64,000 nucleotides of DNA from 3107 sp965216225 (lineage in GTDB: Bacteria > Pseudomonadota > Alphaproteobacteria > Rhodobacterales > Rhodobacteraceae). Positions 16,614-24,554 of the stretch are shown here, piece by piece. The notes below the pieces were generated by a model that made no database searches, was not told the origin of the DNA, and saw only the letters and a program-made list of their open reading frames with translations. The position numbers and the translations under genes were made by a program. Position 1 is the first letter of the stretch; each line of letters opens with the position of its first letter. The stretch is taken from NCBI GenBank assembly GCA_965216225.1, contig CBDCFF010000022.1:37802-101801 (forward strand), in the 5' to 3' direction.

Positions 16614-16984
16614 ATATCTTGAGAGAGAGCCACGGCAGCAGTTCCTCAATCGATCTGGTCTTGCGCAGCCAGGGTGGCAGGATCGACGAGGCGAAACGGA
16701 TCTTTTCGTCCACATTGCCCCGGTCCCGCACCCGCGGCGCCTTCACTGCTATCGGGCCGATGCCGGTCATAACCTCGCGCTCGGGCAGATGACCATGGCG
16801 CACCAGCCGCGCACGGCCATCGTCCGTCACCTCGCGGGCATGGGCGGCGAGGAGCGTGGCCAATTCCGCTTCCACCGCCTGTTTGAGCAGTTGGCGCGCG
16901 CGCCGGTTTGCAGGATGTCGGTCAGCGGGTCAGACGAAAATCCCGATGGACCGGGCAACGGCGTGATGGTAGACTTCGTCATGT
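16614..16984 (-). pseudogene. N-terminal part of the ISe (IS256-type) transposase
   Basis: Starts MTKSTITPLPGPSGFSSDPL at 16984 behind AAAAGGATATGCC. It shifts frame at a GC-repeat (GGCGCGCGCGCC near 16898, apparently two extra bases) and continues QLLKQAVEAELATLLAAHAREV, then RHGHLPEREVMTGIGPIAVKAPRVRDRG to LPWLSLK. It joins 12835 when the IS110 element is removed. Confidence 0.85.
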
Positions 16985-17045
16985 GGCATATCCTTTTCTC
17001 TGCTGAGAATTGCGGCGCGTGAACAACGCCATGATAGGCCGCCAA

Positions 17046-17226
17046 TCAGCGCCATAACCAACTTTCGGCTATAACTCCGGCTGTAGTCGTCCAAAACCGT
17101 GCTGAGATAGAACCAACCCCGGCCGAGAACCTTGAGATAGGTGAAGTCGGTCTGCCAAAGAGCGTTGTTGCACGGATGCGGTCGCGTTTGATATTGAGGC
17201 GTTTCGTTCTCAATAGGCTGCTGTAG
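17046..17226 (-). pseudogene. IS3-family orfB fragment
   Basis: The minus-strand segment NALWQTDFTYLKVLGRGWFYLSTVLDDYSR is the catalytic-core signature of an IS3-type OrfB. Both sides are truncated, by ISe DNA on one side and the IS5 element on the other. The exact limits are approximate. Confidence 0.75.
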
Positions 17227-18204
17227 ATGCCACATAAGTTCAACGCCACTCGTCGTAACAAGGTCCCCAGGCAAGGGCATCGGGTTACGAATTGGGCTGA
17301 GTACAACGAGGGCCTGCGACGGCGCGGGGATCTGACGGTGTGGGTCAGTGAAGAGGCGCCTGGTTTGTGGTCGTCACCGCGCCGCACAACCCGCGGCGGG
17401 CAGCCTCTCTACTCGGATCTGGCGATTGAGCTCTGTCTGACCCTGGGCATGGTTTTCAACCAACCGCTGCGCCAGACACAAGGGTTCATGTGCAGTATCG
17501 CGGGTTTGCTTGGGGTTGAGATCGCAGTGCCGGATTTCTCCACCTTATCGCGCAGGGGCAACGGACTGAGCTTGCCTGCCAAACCAAAGCCCGACAGTGA
17601 CAAACCGGCCCATCTGGTCGTCGACAGCACAGGCCTGAAGATTTTCGGGGAAGGTGAATGGCTTGAGGAGAAGCACAAGATCAAGCGCAAACGACGCTCT
17701 TGGCGCAGGCTACACATGGGTCTGGACCTCGTCAGCGGTAAGATCGTCTGTGCAGAGCTGACCGCGGATGGTGTTGGCGATCCAACGGCATTTCCGGACT
17801 TGCCGGACCAGATCAACCGCCCTGTGGCGTGCTTTCCGGCGGACGGCGCGCATGACGGCGACCCAACACGCGCGCTGTCAGCCGAGCGTTTTGGCACGAC
17901 CCTCGAGGTTGCAATCCCGCCTCCCAAGAACGCAACCTTCAGCCCTGATTGCGCCCGCAATCCCACGGCGCGAGACTGCGACATCGCCGGGATCAACGCC
18001 CATGGCCGGATAGCGTGGCAGAAAACATCCGGCGACAACCAACGTAGCAGAGGCGAAACCCAAACAGGCCGCTGGAAGGCCATCATCGGACCCAAGTCAA
18101 AGGCGCGCACTTTCGAAAACCAAAAGACCGAAGCCAGGATCGGCGTCCGTGTTCTCAATCGGATGACTGATCCTGCACGTCCGGCTATTGAGCGCATCGC
18201 GTGA
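17227..18204 (+). CDS. IS5-family (IS903-group) transposase
   Basis: A 325-residue protein of full family length. The N-terminus is MPHKFNATRRNKVPRQGHRVTNWAEYNEGLRRRG. The DDE residues fall in HLVVDSTGLKIFGEGEW, in the region CFPADGAHDGDPTR, and in the C-terminal AIIGPKSKARTFENQKTEARIGVRVLNRM. The right terminus (GATACATGCAACAACGCC, to 18259) is visible. A matching left terminus is not, because the IS3 fragment abuts the start codon, so the element is probably immobile though its transposase is open. Confidence 0.88.
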   Translation: MPHKFNATRRNKVPRQGHRVTNWAEYNEGLRRRGDLTVWVSEEAPGLWSSPRRTTRGGQPLYSDLAIELCLTLGMVFNQPLRQTQGFMCSIAGLLGVEIAVPDFSTLSRRGNGLSLPAKPKPDSDKPAHLVVDSTGLKIFGEGEWLEEKHKIKRKRRSWRRLHMGLDLVSGKIVCAELTADGVGDPTAFPDLPDQINRPVACFPADGAHDGDPTRALSAERFGTTLEVAIPPPKNATFSPDCARNPTARDCDIAGINAHGRIAWQKTSGDNQRSRGETQTGRWKAIIGPKSKARTFENQKTEARIGVRVLNRMTDPARPAIERIA

Positions 18205-18259
18205 CAATCAGCATGGGCAGGGCGCACTTCAAGCCGTCATTGATACATGCAACAACGCC
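17227..18259 (+). mobile_element. IS5-family element lacking its left end
   Basis: Transposase gene plus about 55 bases of right end. The left inverted repeat seems lost at the junction with the IS3 fragment. Confidence 0.7.
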
Positions 18260-18344
18260 GCGTGGAACGAAATTGCGCGAAAATCCGCGCCTGGAACGCC
18301 TCGGTCGATTGCCCGCGCCGCGCCCGTCGGCATGGGGAGGATAG

Positions 18345-19883
18345 TCAATGCCGCAGGTGGATGTTGAACCTGGCGCGGATCGCATCTTCGACATCGGAAG
18401 TGAAACGCGCGGCGCTCGGCCCGGAGAGGATCTCCGCCTTGCGCCTGATCGCCTTCTGAATGAGGTCGGGTTTGCCGTTCTCTGCCCATTCCTTTGGCGA
18501 GGTGCGGTCCCCCAGCGCGGGGTAGACATAATCGGACTGCATCCGGCCCAGTGTCTGGCCGGTGCCCAGGTAATGGCCGGTGCCGCCAAGGCAGACCCCG
18601 ACAATCTGATCAACCGACAGGGTTTCGTCCGTCACCTCTATTCCGCGCACGCAGCGCAGGGCCTGACCGATGATGTCGTCGCCAAGGATCAGGGATTCGT
18701 GACAGAAGCCCAGAAGCGATGCGTGCATCCCGGCGGCCTCGTAGACCATGTTGAGTCCGGCAAGCCCGGCCATGAGATTCGAACACATCTGTTCCCAGCC
18801 TGCCTGCATGTCGGGCAGTTTGGAATCGGAGATGCCGGCAGCCGCGCCCCCCGGCAGACCGTAGAATTTGTGCATCTGGGCGCATCCGGAGGTCAGCAGC
18901 GCCTGCTCTCCGGAGCCGCCGCTCATCGCCCCGGTGCGCAGGTCCAGACCAAAGGGCCAGGTGCCGAAAATCGCCGGATGTCCGGGTCTGACCGCGTTGA
19001 CATAGACCAGACCGGCCAGGCATTCCGCCGTCGCCTGAACGATGGCGCCGGCAACGGTTGCGGGCGCCGTGGCGCCGGCCATCCCGGCCGACAGCAGAAG
19101 CACTGGCATACCGCCGCCGATGCACTCTTCCATCACCTGGCAGCTTTCCGTCGCGAATTTCATCGGCGGAACGACGAAACAGTTGGAATTCGACACGAAC
19201 GGGCGCGCCCGCCATTTGTCTTCGCCGCCTGCAATCATGTGCAGCATTTCTAGGGCCGGGGCGACGTATGACGGATCGGTGAAGGATGTGCCGATATGCT
19301 TGGTCGTGCCGGAACAGCAGGCATAGACCGTGTTCAGGTCCATTTCGAGATTGTCGGATATGTCCCGGCAAACCATCGGACGCTGAACGAAATGAATATT
19401 GTCCAGCCGGTCGCAGATACGGGACGCATCGTGCAGATCCTGAACGGTGCTGTCGCGATAGTTCCGGCCATCGACATCGACCATGTGAACGGCGGCCCCG
19501 GCAGTGCCGTAATGAACACGATGGCCGCCAAGGTCGAGGTCGTTTTTTGCGTCGCGGCCATGGAGTGTGATCCGGCGGTTCGCCATGGCGATCGTGTCTT
19601 CGATCAATGCGCGGGGAAAGCGGATGCGCCCATCGTCGCCCCGGATGCAGCCTGCGCCGGTCAGATACCGTATGCCGCTTTCGGGCGCGTCGGCCAGACC
19701 GACCCGCTCCAGCGCATCGAGCGCGGCCCCGTGAATGCGTTGCTGATCCGCATCGCCGAGCAGTCTGAGCGTGCCGCCGGACAGTCCGGCCCGCACCGGG
19801 CGCAGATCATCGGCAAGGGGGGCTGCACGTTCGGCGCGGCGGGCGGCGCGGCCACCGGAACGTCGAGTCGCCTGTTTGCTCAT
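18345..19883 (-). CDS. Trimethylamine methyltransferase family protein (MttB-like, non-pyrrolysine)
   Basis: A 512-residue MttB-superfamily protein with the TIM-barrel features GTAGAAVHMVDVDG, PMVCRDISDN, CSGTTKHIGTSF and GGTGHYLGTGQT. Archaeal MttB uses an in-frame amber (pyrrolysine) codon; here the whole frame is free of TAG, so this belongs to the non-Pyl homologues such as the MtgB glycine-betaine:corrinoid methyltransferase. Such enzymes move a methyl group from a quaternary amine to a corrinoid protein. No corrinoid protein or MtrH-type partner is nearby, so the substrate is open. It is flanked by an IS element on its 3' side. The N-terminus is rich in Arg and Ala and may be shorter than annotated. 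Confidence 0.85.
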   Translation of the reverse strand: MSKQATRRSGGRAARRAERAAPLADDLRPVRAGLSGGTLRLLGDADQQRIHGAALDALERVGLADAPESGIRYLTGAGCIRGDDGRIRFPRALIEDTIAMANRRITLHGRDAKNDLDLGGHRVHYGTAGAAVHMVDVDGRNYRDSTVQDLHDASRICDRLDNIHFVQRPMVCRDISDNLEMDLNTVYACCSGTTKHIGTSFTDPSYVAPALEMLHMIAGGEDKWRARPFVSNSNCFVVPPMKFATESCQVMEECIGGGMPVLLLSAGMAGATAPATVAGAIVQATAECLAGLVYVNAVRPGHPAIFGTWPFGLDLRTGAMSGGSGEQALLTSGCAQMHKFYGLPGGAAAGISDSKLPDMQAGWEQMCSNLMAGLAGLNMVYEAAGMHASLLGFCHESLILGDDIIGQALRCVRGIEVTDETLSVDQIVGVCLGGTGHYLGTGQTLGRMQSDYVYPALGDRTSPKEWAENGKPDLIQKAIRRKAEILSGPSAARFTSDVEDAIRARFNIHLRH

Positions 19884-20107
19884 TTGCGGATTCCTGATCT
19901 GTGGTCTGCGGGACGACGGAACTGCCGGACTGCGGGCGCAAAGGGCGCGTTACGGCCTGCCCCGTGCGGCGCGGCCACGTTCCGCCCCGATTGTCCGCAC
20001 GATCAGATCAATTTTCCAAGTATCGCCACGCATTGCCGCCCTCACTGGCCGATGGTGAAGATTTGACCAGAAATTTCATTCTGTCCAGAGCTATCGGCCA
20101 TTGCGCG

Positions 20108-20935
20108 TCACTTTCGCGCCATGCTGTCGGGCAGGGTGATCCGGGCGACCTGCTCGGCAATCGGTTCGGTGGCCAGAGGATGCGTGTCGGCGCTGTAATC
20201 GGCCCCGTCGCCGACATCCTGCCAGCGCCCGTTGCGATAGATTTCCAGCGCCGTAAAACCGGATTTGTAATCCATTTTCCGGCTGCCCGGAATCCAGTAG
20301 CCCAGATAGACATAGGGCAGGCCCGCCTCCCGCGCGATTTCAACGTGATCCAGGATCAGATATGTGCCCGGTGATCGGCTGGCGCTGTCCGGTTCAAAGA
20401 AGGAATAGACCATGGACAGGCCGTCATCGAGGACATCCGTCAGGCATACGGCCAGAAGCTCCGGCGCGCTGTCGCTCCCGGCTTTCAGGTATTCGATGAT
20501 GCGGGTGCGGATTGGTGTCTCTTCGACCATCGCGGAAAATTCGAAGATGTCCATGTCGGCCATGCCGCCATCTGCATGGCGCGAGTCCAGATAGCTTCGG
20601 AACAGGATATACTGTTCTTCTGTCGCCCAGGGCGAGGTCGCCTGCCGCCGGGTGCCCCGATTGCGCTTCAGCACTCTGCGCTGGCTTCTTGTCGGCTTGA
20701 AATCCGCGACCCGGATACGGGCGGACAGGCAGGCATTGCATTCCGCGCAGGATGGACGATAGAGCACGTTCTGCGACCGCCGGAACCCCTGTTTTGTCAG
20801 GGTGTCGTTCAATTTCCCTGCATCGTCGCCCTGTAGCGCCGTGAACAGCTTCCGCTCCATCCTGCCATCCAGATAGGGGCAGTGTTGCGGCGCCGTCACA
20901 TAGAATTGCGGCGCAATGGGAAGCGAATGACGCAT
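20108..20935 (-). CDS. bpt: Aspartate/glutamate leucyltransferase (bacterial R/L-transferase)
   Basis: A 275-residue protein matching the bacterial ATE/Bpt family. The N-terminal Cys-rich part CPYLDGRMERKLFT...LYRPSCAECNACLSARIRV is followed by the GNAT-like C-terminal domain with SMVYSFFEPD, GTYLILDHVEIAREAGLPYVYLGYWI and KMDYKSGF. It attaches leucine to proteins with N-terminal Asp or Glu and sends them to ClpS/ClpAP (N-degron pathway). The bpt-RDD neighbourhood is common in Rhodobacterales and helps place the organism. Confidence 0.93.
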   Translation of the reverse strand: MRHSLPIAPQFYVTAPQHCPYLDGRMERKLFTALQGDDAGKLNDTLTKQGFRRSQNVLYRPSCAECNACLSARIRVADFKPTRSQRRVLKRNRGTRRQATSPWATEEQYILFRSYLDSRHADGGMADMDIFEFSAMVEETPIRTRIIEYLKAGSDSAPELLAVCLTDVLDDGLSMVYSFFEPDSASRSPGTYLILDHVEIAREAGLPYVYLGYWIPGSRKMDYKSGFTALEIYRNGRWQDVGDGADYSADTHPLATEPIAEQVARITLPDSMARK

Positions 20936-21018
20936 GATCCGACCAGAGTGGCTTTATCCGATTTATCCGAAGCCTAGCAACGGATGCGGCTTGCGCCAAC
21001 CCTTTTGACCATCGCTGT

Positions 21019-21474
21019 TCAGAAGCGGGCCGCACGATTCAGATTTATGGCGGCCGTTCCCAAAAGCATGTCGGTCAAACCCTGCGCGCGTGATGTGGTC
21101 AACATCAGGATGATCGAAATCACCTGTGGAAACACCATGGCGACGGAGATCAGGTAGCCAAGGGTGTGCAGGCCGGCCGTCACCGGGTCGAACCGTTCCC
21201 CCCGATATGTGCGAAACTCCAGCGAGACCAGCCGCATACCGGGCGTTGCCGATTTTCGCGCCAGCGCCGCGATGCGATAGATCATGTTTATCGCGAAGAA
21301 AAGGAACGGCAGGGAAAACAGGGCCGCAAATGGTATGAACAGCAGGGTCAGAAGCCCGGTGATCAGCATGTCGATGCACCAGGCGATGAACCGTCCGGGC
21401 AGCACCCCTTCATGAAAGGCGGCGTCGCGCCCCGGGTCCGGCAGTCCGCGATGGATCATGTCGGAACACGTCAT
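21019..21474 (-). CDS. RDD-family membrane protein
   Basis: A 151-residue protein with three hydrophobic stretches: about residues 29-50 (FIAWCIDMLITGLLTLLFIPF), 52-68, and 108-128 (LGYLISVAMVFPQVISIILML). The RDD signature is visible: Arg-x-x-Ala-x-x-x-Asp in GRFIAWCIDML, then RKSATPGMRLV. RDD proteins are small inner-membrane proteins, some with Na+(Li+)/H+ exchange activity; no specific role can be assigned. It sits between bpt and the DUF2852 gene in the same direction, with short gaps suggesting co-transcription. Confidence 0.88.
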   Translation of the reverse strand: MTCSDMIHRGLPDPGRDAAFHEGVLPGRFIAWCIDMLITGLLTLLFIPFAALFSLPFLFFAINMIYRIAALARKSATPGMRLVSLEFRTYRGERFDPVTAGLHTLGYLISVAMVFPQVISIILMLTTSRAQGLTDMLLGTAAINLNRAARF

Positions 21475-21540
21475 GGCGTTGCGGCGTCGGTCGGGATGGG
21501 CAGGGGCGGTCGCGATGGACCGCCCGCCTTGCCGCGTGGG

Positions 21541-21963
21541 TCAGACTTTGACATCGACAGGGTTTTCGTCAGGGTTTTCATCGGCGCGTTCGCGTTCGCG
21601 TCTGGTTCTGGCGGCGCGCTCATCCATGAACTGGTCCAGTTCCGACTTGTCCTTGGCATCGCGCAGGCGTTGCAGGAATTTCTCGAACTGTTTCTGTTCT
21701 TCCTCCAGACGCCGCAGGGTATCCGCCTTGTAGGTGTCAAAGGCCGTATTGCCCGATGACCCGAAGGTGTGGCGATGCGTGTGTTTGCGCCGGGCGCAGC
21801 GGCCATCGAACAGGCGATTGCTCCATATCATATAAGCCAGAAGGCCAAGGCCCACAGGCCAGTAGATGATGAATCCAATGATCATGGCTGCGATCCAGGC
21901 GCCTTTGCCGCGTTCATCCAGCCAGTTCCCGGCTTGCGAAGGCCAGGCTGCGACGTTGCTCAT
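21541..21963 (-). CDS. DUF2852 domain protein
   Basis: 140 residues from ATG at 21963, chosen because AAGGATTGGAG lies just upstream and the homologous region starts there; an open frame extends further but lacks family similarity. One membrane segment (about residues 22-45, AWIAAMIIGFIIYWPVGLGLLAYMIW) is followed by a basic charged helix rich in Glu, Arg and Lys that may form a coiled coil (LRRLEEEQKQFEKFLQRLRDAKDKSELDQFM). Function unknown; widespread in Rhodobacterales and Rhizobiales. Confidence 0.88.
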   Translation of the reverse strand: MSNVAAWPSQAGNWLDERGKGAWIAAMIIGFIIYWPVGLGLLAYMIWSNRLFDGRCARRKHTHRHTFGSSGNTAFDTYKADTLRRLEEEQKQFEKFLQRLRDAKDKSELDQFMDERAARTRRERERADENPDENPVDVKV

Positions 21964-21991
21964 ACGGGTCTCCAATCCTTTGTCTGCATGG

Positions 21992-22010
21992 ATGTGAATG
22001 CTTTTCACAT
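21992..22010. promoter_or_regulatory. Palindrome upstream of the DUF2852 gene
   Basis: ATGTGAA-N5-TTCACAT, a perfect 7-bp inverted repeat about 30 bp upstream of the start codon; possible operator. Confidence 0.4.
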
Positions 22011-22048
22011 CACACAGATTGGCAGCACCGGACAGGAATTCAAGGATC

Positions 22049-22068
22049 AATGTAAATTTTTTTACATT
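22049..22068. promoter_or_regulatory. Second palindrome upstream of the DUF2852 gene
   Basis: AATGTAAA-TTTT-TTTACATT, a perfect 8-bp inverted repeat in AT-rich DNA about 90 bp upstream of the start; possible operator or promoter element. Confidence 0.4.
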
Positions 22069-22136
22069 ACTCCCGGTCGGTCGTGAAATCGGCCACCTGC
22101 GCGTTTGAAATACGCTGAATTTCCAGGGGGTTGCAT

Positions 22137-22945
22137 GGAAATATGGGCGTTGTTGCATGGATTGCCAAGGGAACGAACACCCGCTTTGCCCAATGTTCGG
22201 AAGATTTTCACGCTGTCTGGCATGCCAGGCGCGGTGAATGTGTTGAGGCAGTGGATGCCGACGGCGGCTTCGGTCTTCCGGGTGTCCGGTTTTTGTGATG
22301 AGAGGGCGGGTCCGATGATCGTTTCACAGGGGAAGATTGCGGTTTCGCAGAGCGAGCGGCGGTGATAGCCGCTTTGCTGTTTCCACCCTTTTCGCCCGAT
22401 CTCGACGATCCTCTGCACGGCCTGGCCCCTCGTGGGCGGCGGGTCGTGGGCGGCGGTCCCCGAGGTGTCCTGGCGGTGTCTTGGCGGTGTGATCGCGGCC
22501 CCTTTCGGGGCGCAATGACGGGCCTTGCACCCCGCTTCAGGATGGCGCGACGATTGGCAGAACTGTCACAGGCCTTGTCGGCGCTCACGGCCTCAGGCGC
22601 GGTTTCGATGTGCGTCAAAAGGCCGGGCAGTTCGGGGCCCGTCACGGGCATCGCTGATGGTCAGTTCATGAGCCATGATGTCACCACTCACGGTATCCAC
22701 GCCCGGATGCAGCCTGCGACGGATACGCCGCTTGTCCTTGCCATGCCGACGCATCTTCCACTCGCCCTCGCAAAACATCTTCAGACCCGTCGCATCAATG
22801 GCAAGGTTGACCGGGCCGTTTGCGCGGGGTTTGAGACGTGGCGCCTCCAATCCTTCCGCCCAGCGCGAGAACGTCGAATAATGCGCTATCTCGATTGTCA
22901 GGTCCATAAGCGTCACCAGGCTTGAGAGAAACCCCCAAGTAACTT
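22137..22945 (-). pseudogene. Degraded IS5-family (IS903-like) element
   Basis: Minus-strand pieces GFLSSLVTLMDLTIEIAHYSTFSRWAEGLE, NLAIDATGLKMFCEGEWKMRRHGKDKRR, DTVSGDIMAHELTISDARDGP, then QRIVEIGRKGWKQQSGYHRRSL and LNTFTAPGMPDSV are in order but in different frames, with internal loss. A terminus-like GGCGTTGTTGCATGG lies at about 22146. It is decayed beyond function and is a different lineage from the IS5 copy at 17227. Confidence 0.8.
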
Positions 22946-23105
22946 GTCGATTTCTGCACTCTGATAGCCAGTAACGTGTTGAATTTCAGCATGTTAATGG
23001 GGCTGGAGGCGGTGGTTCATGGATCACGCCACGGTACACGCCGCACTTGAGTTGAGGGGGGAAAAGGGTTCGAATTGAAGATTCTCGCGCACAAGGATCT
23101 TCGTG

Positions 23106-23310
23106 ATGTTCGCATTCCTCCTCAGCCCTCTGGTCGCCACGCTACGCCCGCATTTTGATCCGAGCAGGACACGACTGGAAACGCTTGCGGTTTTGCTCGC
23201 TGGTCTGGCAAACTGTCGGACGGTGAACCTGAGCCATCTGGCGAGCCAGTTCTCGGGGACGGCGTTACACGCGTCCAACTATCGCCGTCTGCAGCGGTTC
23301 TTCCAGCATG
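23106..23310 (+). pseudogene. N-terminal fragment of an IS4-family transposase
   Basis: MFAFLLSPLVATLRPHFDPSRTRLETLAVLLAGLANCRTVNLSHLASQF...SSYRRLQRFFQH-type N-terminus, with ASNYRRLQRFFQHERR still readable. It stops at a junction near 23310 where the ybaK fragment begins. The 3' three quarters are missing. Confidence 0.8.
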
Positions 23311-23602
23311 AACGCCGGAAATATGTGGCGCGGAGTGCCCCCGCCGCCCAGACCGTGCCGAAATCCGTCAGGCGCGGGTCCATGAAGCAGCGTATCGGTG
23401 ACAGGTGCCCCACGGGCGCGACGCCGCCGATGGCAAAACCGGTCTGTGCGCGCACAAGGTCCGCATCGGCCTTGCCCAATGGCTCCGCCGCGATCCTTGC
23501 CGCCTTTTGCGGGCAGACCCTGTTGTCGCCCGCGGTCAGGAACAACAGCGCATCGCCGCTTGTTTCGACCCTGAACACGATGGATTTGACGGGTGTTGTC
23601 AC
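23305..23602 (-). pseudogene. YbaK/EbsC-family (aminoacyl-tRNA deacylase) gene fragment
   Basis: The minus frame reads VKSIVFRVETSGDALLFLTAGDNRVC...KADADLVRAQTGFAIGGVAPVGHLSPIRCFMDPRL, the core of the YbaK domain including the FAIGGVAPVGH signature. Near the 3' end a G-run shifts frame (VWAAG then GTPRHIF). The first 40 or so residues are missing and the end is replaced by IS4 sequence. The original gene likely hydrolysed mischarged tRNA. It is a clear casualty of IS activity. Confidence 0.85.
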
Positions 23603-23632
23603 ATAACCTCTCTCGAATTGTCTGTCTTTGCA

Positions 23633-23733
23633 TCAATTGTTCAGTCCCGGCCTCTTGTGGATCGTGTTCAGGATGAAACGATCTGGCTCGGAAGTCCAGA
23701 TTTTTCAGATGTACTCGTAAGGCGTGAGACCGC
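23633..23733 (-). pseudogene. C-terminal tail of an IS481-family transposase
   Basis: The minus strand reads GLTPYEYI-stop-KIWTSEPDRFILNTIHKRPGLNN-stop, the conserved C-terminus of an IS481 subgroup with a nonsense codon in place of the usual Cys. It is cut at its 5' side by ISb-1. This element differs from the IS481 at 5429. Confidence 0.75.
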
Positions 23734-23839
23734 TGTAAAACGCGGAGCAATACTGGGCCACAGAAGCGGCTGCGTTTGGCAGTTGTAGCGGATTAAAAGT
23801 CCGCCAGTTTGTGCCCTTCGTTTATGCGGAGGGCGGGAG

Positions 23840-24370
23840 ATGTATTCTGTGGACATTTATAGCCGCGTGCGCCGCGCGTGTTTGAAGGATGGCATGTCCG
23901 CGCGGGAAGCTGCGCGTTATTTCAACAAAGATCGTAAGACGATTGCAAAGATGCTGCGCCATGAGCTGCCGCCCGGATATCAGCGTTCAGAACCGGCGCG
24001 CCGTCCGACGCTTGATGGGTTTGTTGGCTTGATTGACGAGATCCTTCGGACTGACAAATCCCTGATCAAAAAGCAGCGGCACACAGCGAAGCGCATCTTT
24101 GAGCGCCTACGCGACGAACACAACTATATCGGCAGCCTGACCACGGTGACGTATTACGTTCGTGAGCAAAAGCGGCGAACTAAAGAGGTATTTGTTCCGT
24201 TGTCACATCGCCCAGGCCATGCACAGGTTGATTTTGGCGAGACCCTCGGTGTGATTGGCGGCGTGGAATGTAAGATCCATTTCTTCGTGATGAGCCTGCC
24301 GCATTCCGATGCGGTGTTTGTGAAGGGTTATCCAGCCGAGACAACCGCGGCGTTCTGTGATGGCCACGTG
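23840..24370 (+). pseudogene. istA: istA of ISb-1, 5' part
   Basis: MYSVDIYSRVRRACLKDGMSAREAARYFNKDRKTIAKML, a helix-turn-helix start, continues to the first catalytic Asp region (HAQVDFGETLGVIGG) and stops at FCDGHV where ISa-3 enters. The next 115 codons, including the second Asp and the catalytic Glu, are deleted relative to ISb-2. Confidence 0.92.
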
Positions 24371-24554
24371 TGCTGCGCGACAAACAAGGTGAGAATCCAG
24401 CGTCAATCAGGATGAGAACGCGTGTGCGGGGGCTCGCAGGGAGGGCGTAGCCCGACTGGGGAGGCCCCGCACACGCGTTTTGCCCTTTTGGGGCGGGCCT
24501 GACGGTTGTGGCCGGCTCGGATAAGGAATGATTTTCTGTGCAAGGGGATCGTTC

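Noticed and set aside
18345..19883. Pyrrolysine-encoding mttB
   Set aside because: The frame has no internal TAG and there are no pyl genes in view.
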